Positions 26,756 through 35,546 of a stretch of 64,000 bases of DNA are shown one piece after another; within the stretch, counting starts at the first letter, position 1, and every line of letters starts with the position of its first letter. Position numbers and translations under genes: made by a program. This DNA comes from Arthrobacter sp. CAU 1506 (lineage in GTDB: Bacteria; Actinomycetota; Actinomycetes; Actinomycetales; Micrococcaceae). Below the pieces are notes generated by a model. The model was not told the DNA's origin. It searched no databases and worked only from the letters and a program-made list of their open reading frames with translations. Location of the stretch: positions 124,001-188,000 of the forward strand of contig NZ_SUKC01000006.1 in NCBI RefSeq assembly GCF_005047635.1, written 5' to 3'.

Positions 26756-26787
26756 CGGGGCTGGCCGGCAGCGGAGGCCGGGCGGTG

Positions 26788-26883
26788 ATGACTCACACAT
26801 TCTGTCTCCGCATGCTTGTCTCCGAGGCGGGTGTCCGCCCGCACATTTCTCGCAGCCAACGCTGGGCGCAGCCGGAATTATAG
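26788..26883 (+). CDS. Possible 31-codon ORF upstream of gdhA
   Basis: An ATG at 26788, ten bases after a GGAGG, opens a frame of 31 codons starting MTHTFCLRML and ending at TAG 26881. It lies 168 bases before gdhA. Nothing in it is recognisable and it may be chance; a role as an upstream leader is speculation. The remaining gap (26756-27051) shows no clear -10/-35 pair to me. Confidence 0.2.
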   Translation: MTHTFCLRMLVSEAGVRPHISRSQRWAQPEL

Positions 26884-27036
26884 GGCCGGGCGCGGTACAA
26901 CGGCCGGTATCACCGCAGCGCGGCCGCGTTACGAGGCGCTTCAGCGATATGTCAGATGTGTTTCTTGGTTCCCGCCTCGGTGTGGTTTTCTTTGTGAGGG
27001 CCTGAAGCAAGTTGAGTGCCCCAATACGTCAGCTAG

Positions 27037-28392
<1,356 letters not shown>

Positions 28393-28422
28393 TCCCGCTG
28401 ACCCAGCAAAGCCCACAGCACG

Positions 28423-28460
28423 ACGACGGTGCCCGCCCTCAGGCGGGCACCGTCGTTTTG
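28423..28460 (+). terminator. Rho-independent terminator of gdhA
   Basis: A perfect 15-bp stem ACGACGGTGCCCGCC / GGCGGGCACCGTCGT encloses a four-base CTCA loop and is followed by TTTT. It sits between gdhA and the next gene, whose own promoter-like TAAGCT lies 18 bases beyond. Confidence 0.92.
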
Positions 28461-28489
28461 GTCTCGGTGCGGAACTGTAAGCTCGGTCC

Positions 28490-29404
28490 ATGGTTCAGAC
28501 ACTGATCGGGCTGGATATCGGCGGCAGCAAGACGCACGGAATCCGGCTGGACGACGGCCGGGTGGCCGCCGAAGCGACGGCGGGCAGTGCCAACGTGCAG
28601 AACGCCAGCCCGGCCCAGGCCGCGGCTGCCTTGTCCGACGTGTTCGGCCGGCTTGGCGCAGCCCGGGTAGCCGCGGTCTACGCCGGGGCCGGCGGCATCG
28701 ACACCGACGGCGACGCCGCCGCGCTGCGCGCATTGGTTGCCCCGCTGGCTCCCGGAGCGGACATCCACGTGGTCCACGACACCCGGCTGGTGCTGGCCGC
28801 CGGCCACCGGAGGACCGGAATCGGCGTGGTGGCCGGTACCGGATCGTCCGTGTGGGGCGTCAACGACGCCGGCGAGGAAGCCCGCGCCGGCGGTTGGGGG
28901 CACCTGCTCGGAGACGAAGGCAGCGGCTACTGGCTGGGCCGGGAGGCTGTCCGGCATGCGCTCTCCCGGCTGGATGCCGGCCTGCAGCCGGATCGGCTGA
29001 CGGCGCTGCTGTTGACGGACTGCGGACTCCGGAAACCCGTGGACTTGATCGCCCTGTTCCACTCGCCGCAGACCGACCGGCGGTTCTGGGCGGACAAGTC
29101 CCGGGTAGTGGTGGCCGCCGCCGAGGAGGGCGAGGAGCCCGCTGCAGGGATTATCGACCGGGCAGCGGCCGACCTCGCCGGCCAGATCCGTCTGGTAGCG
29201 GCACGGCTCGGCTTGGCCGGCCCGGTGGTCCTTGGCGGCGGACTGGGAGCCAACGTCCAGCGCTTCCAGCGGGCTGTCGCCGCCGCGCTGGAGCCGCACG
29301 GCATTACCGACATCCATCCGCTGGACCGGGAACCGGTCTTCGGTATCGATGTCCTGGCCGGACTGGCCGGGCTGACCTCATCGGACGCGGCGAGGCACCG
29401 GTGA
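28490..29404 (+). CDS. BadF/BadG/BcrA/BcrD-type ATPase, N-acetylglucosamine kinase-like
   Basis: A 304-residue ASKHA-fold sugar kinase. The phosphate-1 loop is LIGLDIGGSKTHGIRLDDG, the phosphate-2 loop is GIGVVAGTGSSVWGVNDAG, and GGWGHLLGDEGSGYWLGREAVR is the signature shared by bacterial and eukaryotic N-acetylglucosamine kinases. The adenosine motif is VVLGGGLGANV near the end. It would phosphorylate an amino sugar, probably recycled N-acetylglucosamine, but the substrate is not proven. No sugar transporter or deacetylase is adjacent. ATG 28490 has TAAGCT six bases before it, so the mRNA is probably leaderless. Confidence 0.85.
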   Translation: MVQTLIGLDIGGSKTHGIRLDDGRVAAEATAGSANVQNASPAQAAAALSDVFGRLGAARVAAVYAGAGGIDTDGDAAALRALVAPLAPGADIHVVHDTRLVLAAGHRRTGIGVVAGTGSSVWGVNDAGEEARAGGWGHLLGDEGSGYWLGREAVRHALSRLDAGLQPDRLTALLLTDCGLRKPVDLIALFHSPQTDRRFWADKSRVVVAAAEEGEEPAAGIIDRAAADLAGQIRLVAARLGLAGPVVLGGGLGANVQRFQRAVAAALEPHGITDIHPLDREPVFGIDVLAGLAGLTSSDAARHR

Positions 29405-29511
29405 GCGCACCGCAGGGGCGACCGGCGGAACCGGCCGGGGAGGCCCGATCCGCCGGCGTCACAATCGGTCATGTCGCGGGTGCCGGTTTTCCGGCCTCGG
29501 AGCATGCGGCG

Positions 29512-29517
29512 TAGAGT
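29512..29517 (+). promoter_or_regulatory. Predicted -10 box of the aroG leader transcript
   Basis: TAGAGT fits the actinobacterial TANNNT -10 consensus and ends six bases before the leader-peptide ATG at 29524, so transcription would begin at or next to that ATG (leaderless). No good -35 box is apparent. Confidence 0.5.
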
Positions 29518-29523
29518 GCCGGT

Positions 29524-29586
29524 ATGACGACTCGTTGGTATGCGTATTTTGCGTTGGCTCTGGAGGGGCCTGACGTAACCGCATAG
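29524..29586 (+). CDS. Aromatic amino-acid leader peptide upstream of DAHP synthase
   Basis: A 20-residue ORF, MTTRWYAYFALALEGPDVTA, ending at TAG 29584. Residues 5-9 are Trp, Tyr, Ala, Tyr, Phe, so all three aromatic products of the shikimate pathway are represented within five codons. It lies 111 bases before the gene for the first enzyme of that pathway. In Corynebacterium a comparable leader (AroR) controls aroF by ribosome-mediated attenuation; here the role is inferred from position and composition. No ribosome binding site precedes it, consistent with leaderless translation. Confidence 0.8.
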   Translation: MTTRWYAYFALALEGPDVTA

Positions 29587-29640
29587 CGCGTACGCATATC
29601 AACCTTCAGAGCCAACAGGGCAGAGATAATTCTCTGCCCT
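29537..29640 (+). promoter_or_regulatory. Attenuator-like pairing region before DAHP synthase
   Basis: Segment A (29537-29546, GGTATGCGTA, over the Trp-Tyr codons) can pair with A' (29591-29600, TACGCATATC). Segment B (29554-29566, TTGGCTCTGGAGG) can pair fully with B' (29603-29615, CCTTCAGAGCCAA), each with one G-U pair. A:A' and B:B' interleave, so they either exclude one another or form a pseudoknot. A ribosome stalled on the aromatic codons would cover A and B. The terminator hairpin at 29617-29640 lies just downstream. No simple antiterminator is obvious to me. Confidence 0.65.
29617..29640 (+). terminator. Attenuator terminator-like hairpin
   Basis: A perfect 10-bp stem AGGGCAGAGA / TCTCTGCCCT with a TAAT loop, followed by TTCGCCATTT. 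The U-run is weak, so it may act as a terminator or affect translation of the downstream gene. Confidence 0.6.
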
Positions 29641-29696
29641 TCGCCATTTCTCCGGCGGGTTCTGTGGTCCCGCCGCCAACAGACGGGACACCGAAC

Positions 29697-30890
29697 ATGA
29701 ATGCACCAGCCAACCACCTCTTGGAAGCGGCGACGCAGCCCGAAGCGACAGCGATCCGCGCAGGCGACGGAGTCGGCGAAACATCTACGCCGCTCGGCAC
29801 CAATAACCTGCGGGTGAGCAGCTTCAAGCCGCTGCCGTCGCCAGCGGAACTCATGTCCGAGCAGCCGCTGACCGCTGGGGCCGCCGCCGTCGTCGCCCGG
29901 GGTCGGGAGGAAATCCGCGCGGTCATGGACGGCGTGGACGACCGGTTGCTGGTGATCGTTGGTCCCTGCTCCATCCACGACACCGAGGCCGGCCTGGAGT
30001 ACGCGCGCCGGCTGGCACGGGTGGCGCGGGAGCACCGCGAACAGTTGCTGATCGTGATGCGCACCTACTTCGAGAAACCGCGCACCACCGTGGGCTGGAA
30101 AGGCCTGGTCAATGACCCCCGCCTGGACGGATCCCATGACATAGCCGCCGGGCTGCGGCTGGCGCGGACCTTCCTGCTGGAGGTGGCTGAGCTGGGCCTG
30201 CCGGTGGCCACGGAATTCCTGGAACCGATCAGCCCACAGTACTTGGCGGACCTGGTCAGCTGGGGCGCGATCGGTGCGCGGACCACGGAGAGCCAGATCC
30301 ACCGCCAGCTGGTGTCCGGCCTGTCCATGCCGGTGGGATTCAAGAACGGCACGGATGGCGGACTACAGGTGGCACTCGATGCCTGCCAGGCCGCGTCCGC
30401 GGCACAGACGTTCCTGGGGATCGACGGCGACGGCCGTGCCGCTCTGGTGGCCACCGACGGCAACCCGGACACCCACCTGATCCTGCGCGGCGGAAAGACC
30501 GGGCCGAACTACAGCGCCGAGCATGTTGCGGCGGCGTCTGCAGCACTGGCGGAAGCGGGCCTGAATCCGCGGCTGATCGTGGATGCCAGCCACGCCAACA
30601 GCGGCAAGAGCCATCACCGCCAGGCCGAGGTGGCGCTGGAGATCGCGGCGCAGCTTGAGGCCGGCGGCAGCGCGATCGCCGGGATCATGCTGGAGAGCTT
30701 CCTGGTAGGCGGAGCGCAGAAAATGTACGTGGCCGAAAACGCTGACGGGGCCGGGCTGGTCTACGGGCAGAGCGTGACGGACGCCTGCATGGAGTGGGAT
30801 GTGACCGCCGACGTGCTGGCGCAGCTGGCAGCGACGGCCCGAGATCGGGGAGCAAGCGCCGCCCCGCGGACGCAGGCCGTGCAGCAATAA
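29697..30890 (+). CDS. Class I (AroFGH-type) 3-deoxy-7-phosphoheptulonate synthase
   Basis: A 397-residue type I DAHP synthase that condenses phosphoenolpyruvate with erythrose 4-phosphate, the committed step of aromatic synthesis. Motifs: LLVIVGPCSIHD, MRTYFEKPRTTVGWKG, ATEFLEPISPQYLADLVSWGAIGARTTESQ, GFKNGTDG and VDASHANS. These supply the active-site lysine, arginine and metal-binding Cys, His, Glu and Asp. The N-terminal 60 residues are less conserved. The start is ATG 29697; GTG 29664 in frame is an alternative. The leader peptide and hairpins upstream imply feedback control by aromatic amino acids. Actinobacteria often use type II enzymes, so this may be one of two. Confidence 0.94.
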   Translation: MNAPANHLLEAATQPEATAIRAGDGVGETSTPLGTNNLRVSSFKPLPSPAELMSEQPLTAGAAAVVARGREEIRAVMDGVDDRLLVIVGPCSIHDTEAGLEYARRLARVAREHREQLLIVMRTYFEKPRTTVGWKGLVNDPRLDGSHDIAAGLRLARTFLLEVAELGLPVATEFLEPISPQYLADLVSWGAIGARTTESQIHRQLVSGLSMPVGFKNGTDGGLQVALDACQAASAAQTFLGIDGDGRAALVATDGNPDTHLILRGGKTGPNYSAEHVAAASAALAEAGLNPRLIVDASHANSGKSHHRQAEVALEIAAQLEAGGSAIAGIMLESFLVGGAQKMYVAENADGAGLVYGQSVTDACMEWDVTADVLAQLAATARDRGASAAPRTQAVQQ

Positions 30891-31017
30891 ATCACTTACG
30901 CTACAGTGGCCACTTTCACTTTCGCCACAACAGCCTCTAAAGTATCTAGGAAGAAGGTTTGGGGCAGGGCAAGGCGGCACGCCGTCGTCGTTGCTTACAG
31001 TAAAGGAACAGTGCGAA

Positions 31018-31230
31018 ATGGCTGACGAGAACAACTTCTCGAATGTGCGCTTCTTGACGGTGTCGGAAGTGGCCGCAGTCATGCGCGTGTCCAAGATGAC
31101 CGTCTACCGGCTGGTGCACTCGGGTGAGATGCCGGCTGTGCGCTTCGGACGTTCCTACCGGGTGCCCGAATCGGCCGTGGAGGAGTACTTGCGCGGTGCG
31201 GTGATCGACCGGGAAACCGGCACCGCCTGA
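31018..31230 (+). CDS. Small helix-turn-helix (excisionase/BldC-like) DNA-binding protein
   Basis: A 70-residue MerR-like/excisionase-family protein: FLTVSEVAAVMRVSKMTVYRLVHSGEMPAVRFGRSYRVPESAVEEYL is a complete winged helix-turn-helix with little else. It resembles mycobacterial Rv0500A, which likewise stands directly before the bS22 gene. It may regulate ribosome-associated or developmental genes, but no function is assigned. The ATG at 31018 has AAGGAAC eight bases before it; a frame beginning at 30991 lacks support. It is followed 160 bases later by bS22. Confidence 0.85.
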   Translation: MADENNFSNVRFLTVSEVAAVMRVSKMTVYRLVHSGEMPAVRFGRSYRVPESAVEEYLRGAVIDRETGTA

Positions 31231-31390
31231 CCTCCGGGTAGCGGCTCCGCGGCCTTCGGTTGTCAATGACGGGTGCGCGGAAGCTGTACCCTGTTAAGGA
31301 ACGTTTTACGTCATCGTCGGAAAACCGTAAGTTGGCGTGTGCCCCCGCCGGGCACCGACAGCGCGGAAACTATCAGTGAATGAGGGACTC

Positions 31391-31489
31391 GTGGGTTCAG
31401 TTATCAAGAAGCGCCGCAAGCGTATGGCCAAGAAGAAGCACCGCAAGCTGCTTCGCAAGACCCGCCACCAGCGCCGCAACAAGAAGTAG
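31391..31489 (+). CDS. Ribosomal protein bS22 (AURKAIP1/COX24-domain)
   Basis: A 32-residue ORF, GTG 31391 to TAG 31487, starting (M)GSVIKKRRKRMAKKKHRKLL and ending in a run of Arg, Lys and His with no acidic residue. This is the tiny actinobacterial 30S protein bS22, seen in mycobacterial ribosome structures near the decoding region and gated by size in most gene callers. It is preceded by the HTH gene exactly as in Mycobacterium (Rv0500A-Rv0500B). A strong terminator follows. Confidence 0.93.
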   Translation: MGSVIKKRRKRMAKKKHRKLLRKTRHQRRNKK

Positions 31490-31513
31490 GACCGTTTACC
31501 GGTTTCAAGCTTC

Positions 31514-31558
31514 CACGGTCCGTCAGGAAACTGGCGGACCGTGTGCGTTTAACGCCTT
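31514..31558 (+). terminator. Intrinsic terminator of bS22
   Basis: A 13-bp stem CACGGTCCGTCAG / CTGGCGGACCGTG (one G-U pair) with a stable GAAA tetraloop, followed by GCGTTTAACGC and a TTTTTT run. The sequence from 31575 to 31695 is G-rich and repeats GGCCGGT-like words; no gene is seen there. Confidence 0.9.
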
Positions 31559-31697
31559 TTTTGGCTGCGGGTGAGGGAGGGCCAGCGCGGGAGAGGCCGG
31601 TGCCCGGAACACAAGCGGGGGAGAGCCGGCAAGGGGGCCGGTAGGAGTCGGACCGGTGAGGGGCCGGTCGGAGGCGGGCCGCTGAAGCGGCCGGTGT

Positions 31698-32516
31698 TTA
31701 AGCCGCGTGCCGGCGGAACCGGTTGACGCCGCGCCACAGCCCGTAGACTGCGCCCGCGCCGGTGGCGGCTTTGAGCCCCAGCGTGGCCGCGCGGCGACCG
31801 CTGCGGAAGTCATAGACCGGCCAGTTATTCTCCCGGGCGTGCCGGCGCAGCCGGGTATCCGGATTGATGGCCACCGGGTTACCCACCAGGGTCAGCAGCG
31901 GAACATCGTTGTAAGAGTCGCTGTAGGCCCAGCAGCGCGCCAAGTCGAGGCCCTGCCGGGCTGCCAGCTCTTCGACCGCAACGGCTTTGGCCGGCCCGTG
32001 CAGGATGTCCCCGACCAGCCGTCCGGTGTACGCCCCGTTTTCGAGTTCGCCGACCGTGCCCAACGCGCCGGTCAGGCCCAGCCGGTCCGCAATCACGGAG
32101 GCCACTTCCACCGGAGTGGCCGTGACCAGCCAGACCCTCCGGCCCACGCGCAGGTGCTGGTCGGCCAATGCCCGGGTGCCGGGCCAGATCTTGGACGCGA
32201 TGACCTCGTCATAGACCTCGTCGCCCAACTGCTTGACGTCGTCGCTCAACAGGCCGGTGGCCAGGGCCAAGGCCGTCTCCCGGATGGACTGGATGTCCTT
32301 CAGGCTTTCGCCGCGCATCAGGAACCGCGCCTGCTTAAAACCGAAACTGGCAGCATCCCGCATCCGGAAGGCGCCCCGCTGGTACATCTTGCGGGCCACG
32401 TGGAACAGGCTGGCGCCGCGCATCAGCGTGTTGTCGACGTCGAAAAACGCAGCCTCCGTCCCCGGATCGGCGGAGACCGAGGCTCGCTGTGCATGGCCGG
32501 CGGCGGACTTGGACAT
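31698..32516 (-). CDS. HAD-IB family phosphatase (SerB-like)
   Basis: A 272-residue HAD superfamily hydrolase. Motif I is FFDVDNTLMRG, motif II is VWLVTATPVEVA, and motif III/IV is CWAYSDSYNDVPLL with two acidic residues, after a lysine in the AKAVAVEELA helix. The cap is the short helical subclass IB type, as in phosphoserine phosphatase and SerB1 (Rv0505c), but the specific substrate is unknown. The C-terminus is a hydrophobic, basic tail (AATGAGAVYGLWRGVNRFRRHAA) that may associate with membrane. ATG 32516 has TAGACT six bases upstream, a leaderless start. It diverges from the glutaredoxin gene. Confidence 0.88.
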   Translation of the reverse strand: MSKSAAGHAQRASVSADPGTEAAFFDVDNTLMRGASLFHVARKMYQRGAFRMRDAASFGFKQARFLMRGESLKDIQSIRETALALATGLLSDDVKQLGDEVYDEVIASKIWPGTRALADQHLRVGRRVWLVTATPVEVASVIADRLGLTGALGTVGELENGAYTGRLVGDILHGPAKAVAVEELAARQGLDLARCWAYSDSYNDVPLLTLVGNPVAINPDTRLRRHARENNWPVYDFRSGRRAATLGLKAATGAGAVYGLWRGVNRFRRHAA

Positions 32517-32581
32517 ACTTCGAGTCTAACGAGGCGCCGGGGATTCCCCGTTCACCACCCCCGACGGCTACCGTGGAAGTT

Positions 32582-32839
32582 ATGAACGGATCCGAGCGCC
32601 GCAGCCACGAATTGGTGCTGCTGACTAAACCCGGCTGCCATCTGTGCCAGACGGCACGCGAGACGGTGGGCGCCGTCGCGGGGGAGCTCGGTGTGCCCTG
32701 GCAGGAGAAAAACATCCTGGAAGACCCGGAGCTGGAGCGCCGCTTCGCGGAAGAGATCCCGGTGGTCATGATCGACGGCGTGCAGCGGGACTTCTGGCAC
32801 ATCGATGCGGAGCGCTTGCGCCGCCTGCTCACGCAGTAG
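32582..32839 (+). CDS. Glutaredoxin-family protein
   Basis: An 85-residue thioredoxin-fold protein with the redox motif CHLC (TKPGCHLCQTARETV) and a cis-Pro region EEIPVVMIDG, matching the DUF836/glutaredoxin-like family that sits beside rex and heme genes in actinobacteria. It would act as a thiol-disulfide reductant in the cytoplasm. The start is ATG 32582, since TACCGT lies seven bases upstream; the longer frame would read into the HAD promoter. It is 160 bases before rex. Confidence 0.85.
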   Translation: MNGSERRSHELVLLTKPGCHLCQTARETVGAVAGELGVPWQEKNILEDPELERRFAEEIPVVMIDGVQRDFWHIDAERLRRLLTQ

Positions 32840-32998
32840 GTTCTACGGCCCCGTCGTCATCGGAGTTGGAGACCGGCGCGGCGGAGCCTAATCTAAGGGA
32901 ACATCAGCCTTCGGCAGGACAACCGCCGGGGCAGCCAGGAACCGGAACGGCGCCAAACAGCCTGCCCGGAGCCCGCAGCAGGCATCGGAGCGAGAACA

Positions 32999-33697
32999 GT
33001 GACCAACCTCCCGGACATCGAGGCGGCCAAGCCTTCCGGCCAGGAGATCCCGCCGGCTGCCCTGGCACGCCTGACCATCTACCTCCGGGCGCTGAATTCG
33101 TTGATGGCCGGTGGCACGGAACGCATTTCGTCCGAGCAGCTGGCTGAATCCGCCGGGGTCAGCCCGCCCACCCTGCGCAAGGACCTGTCCTACCTGGGGT
33201 CCTTCGGCACCCGCGGCGTGGGCTACGACGTCAGCCTGGTCAGCCAGGAGATTTCCGCCGCTCTGGGCCTCATGCATGAGTGGAAAGTCGCGATCGTCGG
33301 CGTTGGCAACCTGGGCCGGGCGCTGGCCGGCTACTCCGGTTTCTCCACCAAGGGGTTCGGCGTGGTGTCGCTCTTCGACGCGGACCCGTCCGTGGTCGGG
33401 TCGGAAGTGGCAGGGCTGCGGGTCAGTCCCATCGCCGAGCTGGAAGCCGTCCTGCGCCAGACCGCGGCCAACATGGCGGTCCTGGCGGTGCCTGCCGGCG
33501 TGGCCCAGGGACTCTGCGACCGGCTGGTGGCTGCCGGAGTGATGAGCATCCTCAGCTTCGCCCCAGTGGTGCTCCAGGTGCCGCCGACCGTGCAACTGCG
33601 CAAGGTGGACATGGCCACCGAATTGCAGATTCTGGCCTACCACGCACAACGGGCGCAGGAGACGGAGAACAACTCCGAGTCCAGCGCCCGTCGCTAG
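32999..33697 (+). CDS. rex: Redox-sensing transcriptional repressor Rex
   Basis: A 232-residue repressor that senses the NADH/NAD+ ratio. The N-terminal winged helix is IPPAALARLTIYLRALNSLM with ISSEQLAESAGVSPPTLRKDLSYLGSFGTRGVGYDV, the family signature. The Rossmann domain begins VAIVGVGNLGRALAGY (GxGxxG) and binds NADH. Rex usually represses respiration genes such as cydAB and nuo, none of which is in view, and hemA is not immediately downstream. GTG 32999 follows GGAGCGAGAACA. I found no Rex operator (TTGTGAA-N6-TTCACAA) upstream. Confidence 0.96.
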   Translation: MTNLPDIEAAKPSGQEIPPAALARLTIYLRALNSLMAGGTERISSEQLAESAGVSPPTLRKDLSYLGSFGTRGVGYDVSLVSQEISAALGLMHEWKVAIVGVGNLGRALAGYSGFSTKGFGVVSLFDADPSVVGSEVAGLRVSPIAELEAVLRQTAANMAVLAVPAGVAQGLCDRLVAAGVMSILSFAPVVLQVPPTVQLRKVDMATELQILAYHAQRAQETENNSESSARR

Positions 33698-33728
33698 CCG
33701 GCGTGGAACAGCCCGGCCGGTTGTTGGC

Positions 33729-34619
33729 TTAGCGGCCGTAGATACCGTACTTGTGGGCCTTGGTGGCCTGGAAGAACTGGTTCGATGCCGGCAGGAACAG
33801 CAAAACGATCGCAGCAATGCCCAGCAGCACGGACAGAGTGCCGAACCAGAAATTGAAGAGCCCAAAGAGTGACAGCGCGGCAAACACGGTGCCGGTGATC
33901 CGGGCCCAGTTCTTGCCGGCCTTTACGCCGAAGGCCACCAACAGGTAGAGCCCGACGGCGATCACCGCGGTGACGACGATGATCACTCCCAAAGTGCCGC
34001 TCATCATCTGCGACAGTTCAGCGTCGGAAAATTGACCACCCTGCTCACCGAGGGCTTCGCGGACTGACGGATCCTGGAGCACCGTTGCCATGGTTCCATC
34101 CAGGTTGGACAGCTCGGTCAGCGTCTCGATGGCGGTCAACGCCGCCGCCGCAATGATCAGCCAGAACGCGATGACCACTTCGCGCGGACGCGTGGGTTTG
34201 GCGCCGACCTGCGGCTGGCCGCTCGGGTAACCGTACTGACCCGGCACGGCGTTCTGGTAGCCATACGGCTGCTGACCATACTGCTGGCCATAGGGGGACT
34301 GGCCCTGCTGGCCCTGGCCGTAGGGCTGCTGGCCGTACTGCGAAGCGTTCTGCGGGGCGTTTTGCCCATACTTCTGCCCATACTGCGGGGCGTTTTGCCC
34401 ATACTTCTGCCCATACTGCGGGGCGTTTTGGCCGTACTGCGGGACGTTCTGCCCGTCCTGCGGCTGATCGGGGCCCGGCTGCTGCGGGGCGTTCTGCCCG
34501 TACTGCGGCAAATTTTGGCCGTACTGAGGCACGTTCTGCCCGTACTGGGGCTGTTCCTGGCCGTTGGGCCGGCCTTCCCCGTCACCGGGCTTGTTCGGTT
34601 CGTTCTGTGGGGTGCTCAT
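33729..34619 (-). CDS. Membrane protein with Q/N/Y-rich prion-like repeat N-terminus
   Basis: A 296-residue protein in two parts. Residues 1-140 are low-complexity, made of PQYGQN-like repeats (QYGQN, QYGQKYGQNAPQYGQKYGQN, GQQPYGQ) almost lacking hydrophobic residues; this is the composition of prion-like disordered segments. Residues 145-296 carry about four transmembrane helices (VIAFWLIIAAAALTAIETL, GVIIVVTAVIAVGLYLLVAFGV, ITGTVFAALSLFGLFNF, LSVLLGIAAIVLLFLP). No enzyme motif is visible. The disordered part should face the cytoplasm or wall. AAAAGGATCC is the ribosome binding site before ATG 34619. Confidence 0.82.
   Translation of the reverse strand: MSTPQNEPNKPGDGEGRPNGQEQPQYGQNVPQYGQNLPQYGQNAPQQPGPDQPQDGQNVPQYGQNAPQYGQKYGQNAPQYGQKYGQNAPQNASQYGQQPYGQGQQGQSPYGQQYGQQPYGYQNAVPGQYGYPSGQPQVGAKPTRPREVVIAFWLIIAAAALTAIETLTELSNLDGTMATVLQDPSVREALGEQGGQFSDAELSQMMSGTLGVIIVVTAVIAVGLYLLVAFGVKAGKNWARITGTVFAALSLFGLFNFWFGTLSVLLGIAAIVLLFLPASNQFFQATKAHKYGIYGR
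34354..34419 (-). repeat. Exact 33-bp tandem repeat in the prion-like segment
   Basis: Two identical 33-base units (34354-34386 and 34387-34419) encode GQNAPQYGQKY twice; a diverged third copy follows. The unit is in frame (11 codons), so copy number can vary without a frameshift. Confidence 0.92.
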
Positions 34620-34829
34620 CGCCGGATCCTTTTCATCTCATCCGCGGGCCGGGCCTGCGAGCCCGGCCGCCCGGGTGCGTGGAGGCTGTTACTGCAACAC
34701 TACAATGCAGGTCAGCGCCGTGTCGGTCGCCCTGAAGGATGATTTTGGCGGCCGCCGGACGGGGAATCGCCGCATGGGTCGGCGGCCGGGCTTTTGGGCA
34801 TACACGCCCGGTTTGAGACACTGGTAAGC

Positions 34830-35492
34830 ATGCCAGAAGCCACTGTCCATCTGCTCCGCCACGGCGAGGTCCACAACCCCGACCGTGTGCTGTATGGCAG
34901 GCTGCCGAGCTTCCGGCTGTCTGAGCTGGGGCAGGAGATGGCTCGCCGTGCTGGTGACTACTTTTCGGAGCGCCGGAAAGAGGGCGCCACGATCAGTTAT
35001 CTGGTGGCCTCGCCGCTGACCCGGGCGCAGGAGACCGCCGAGCCCACCGCGAAGGCTCTGGGCCTCGAGATTGTCACCGACGAGCGGATCATCGAAGCCG
35101 AGAATCATTTCGAGGGCTTGGCCGACATCCGCTCACACCTGCGCGAGCCCCGGTACTGGCGGCGCCTCTACAATCCCTTCCGGCCGTCCTGGGGGGAGCC
35201 GTACGCGGCGCAGGTGGCCCGCATGCGCGACGCCATCAACGACGCCCGACGTCATGCCGTTGAGCTCGGCGGCCCCGGGGCCGAGGCGATCCTGGTCAGC
35301 CACCAGCTGCCCATCTGGGTCACCAGGCTGGCCAGCGAGGGCAAGCCGCTCTGGCACGATCCCCGCCGTCGGCAGTGCACGCTGGCGTCGGTAACCTCCC
35401 TGGAGTTCGACGGCGGGCGGCTCGCCGCGGTGCGCTATGAAGAGCCCTGCTCCGATTTGCTGCCCGGTGCGGCGAACCTGCCGGGAGCATAA
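34830..35492 (+). CDS. Histidine phosphatase family protein
   Basis: A 220-residue phosphoglycerate mutase-like protein. The catalytic motif is LLRHGEVHNPDRVLYGRLP, with SPLTRAQETAEPTA, GEPYAAQVARM and the second histidine in LVSHQLPIWV. It is probably a small-molecule or protein phosphatase of unknown substrate. Homologues in actinobacteria begin the cytochrome c maturation cluster, as here, with tlpA-ccdA-resB-ccsB downstream. ATG 34830 is used; the longer frame to 34794 has no support. Confidence 0.87.
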   Translation: MPEATVHLLRHGEVHNPDRVLYGRLPSFRLSELGQEMARRAGDYFSERRKEGATISYLVASPLTRAQETAEPTAKALGLEIVTDERIIEAENHFEGLADIRSHLREPRYWRRLYNPFRPSWGEPYAAQVARMRDAINDARRHAVELGGPGAEAILVSHQLPIWVTRLASEGKPLWHDPRRRQCTLASVTSLEFDGGRLAAVRYEEPCSDLLPGAANLPGA

Positions 35493-35546
35493 TAGAATTA
35501 CTACGCGTTGTAGAAGTGGGATGCCCTCAACCCCACGAAGAAGAGT

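Noticed and set aside
29401-29514. 37-codon ORF (GTG overlapping the BadF kinase stop)
   Set aside because: The GTGA overlap is attractive, but the sequence is low in information and its end lies within the aroG leader promoter; likely chance.
32840-32998. Rex operator before rex
   Set aside because: No TTGTGAA-N6-TTCACAA-like sequence in the gap.
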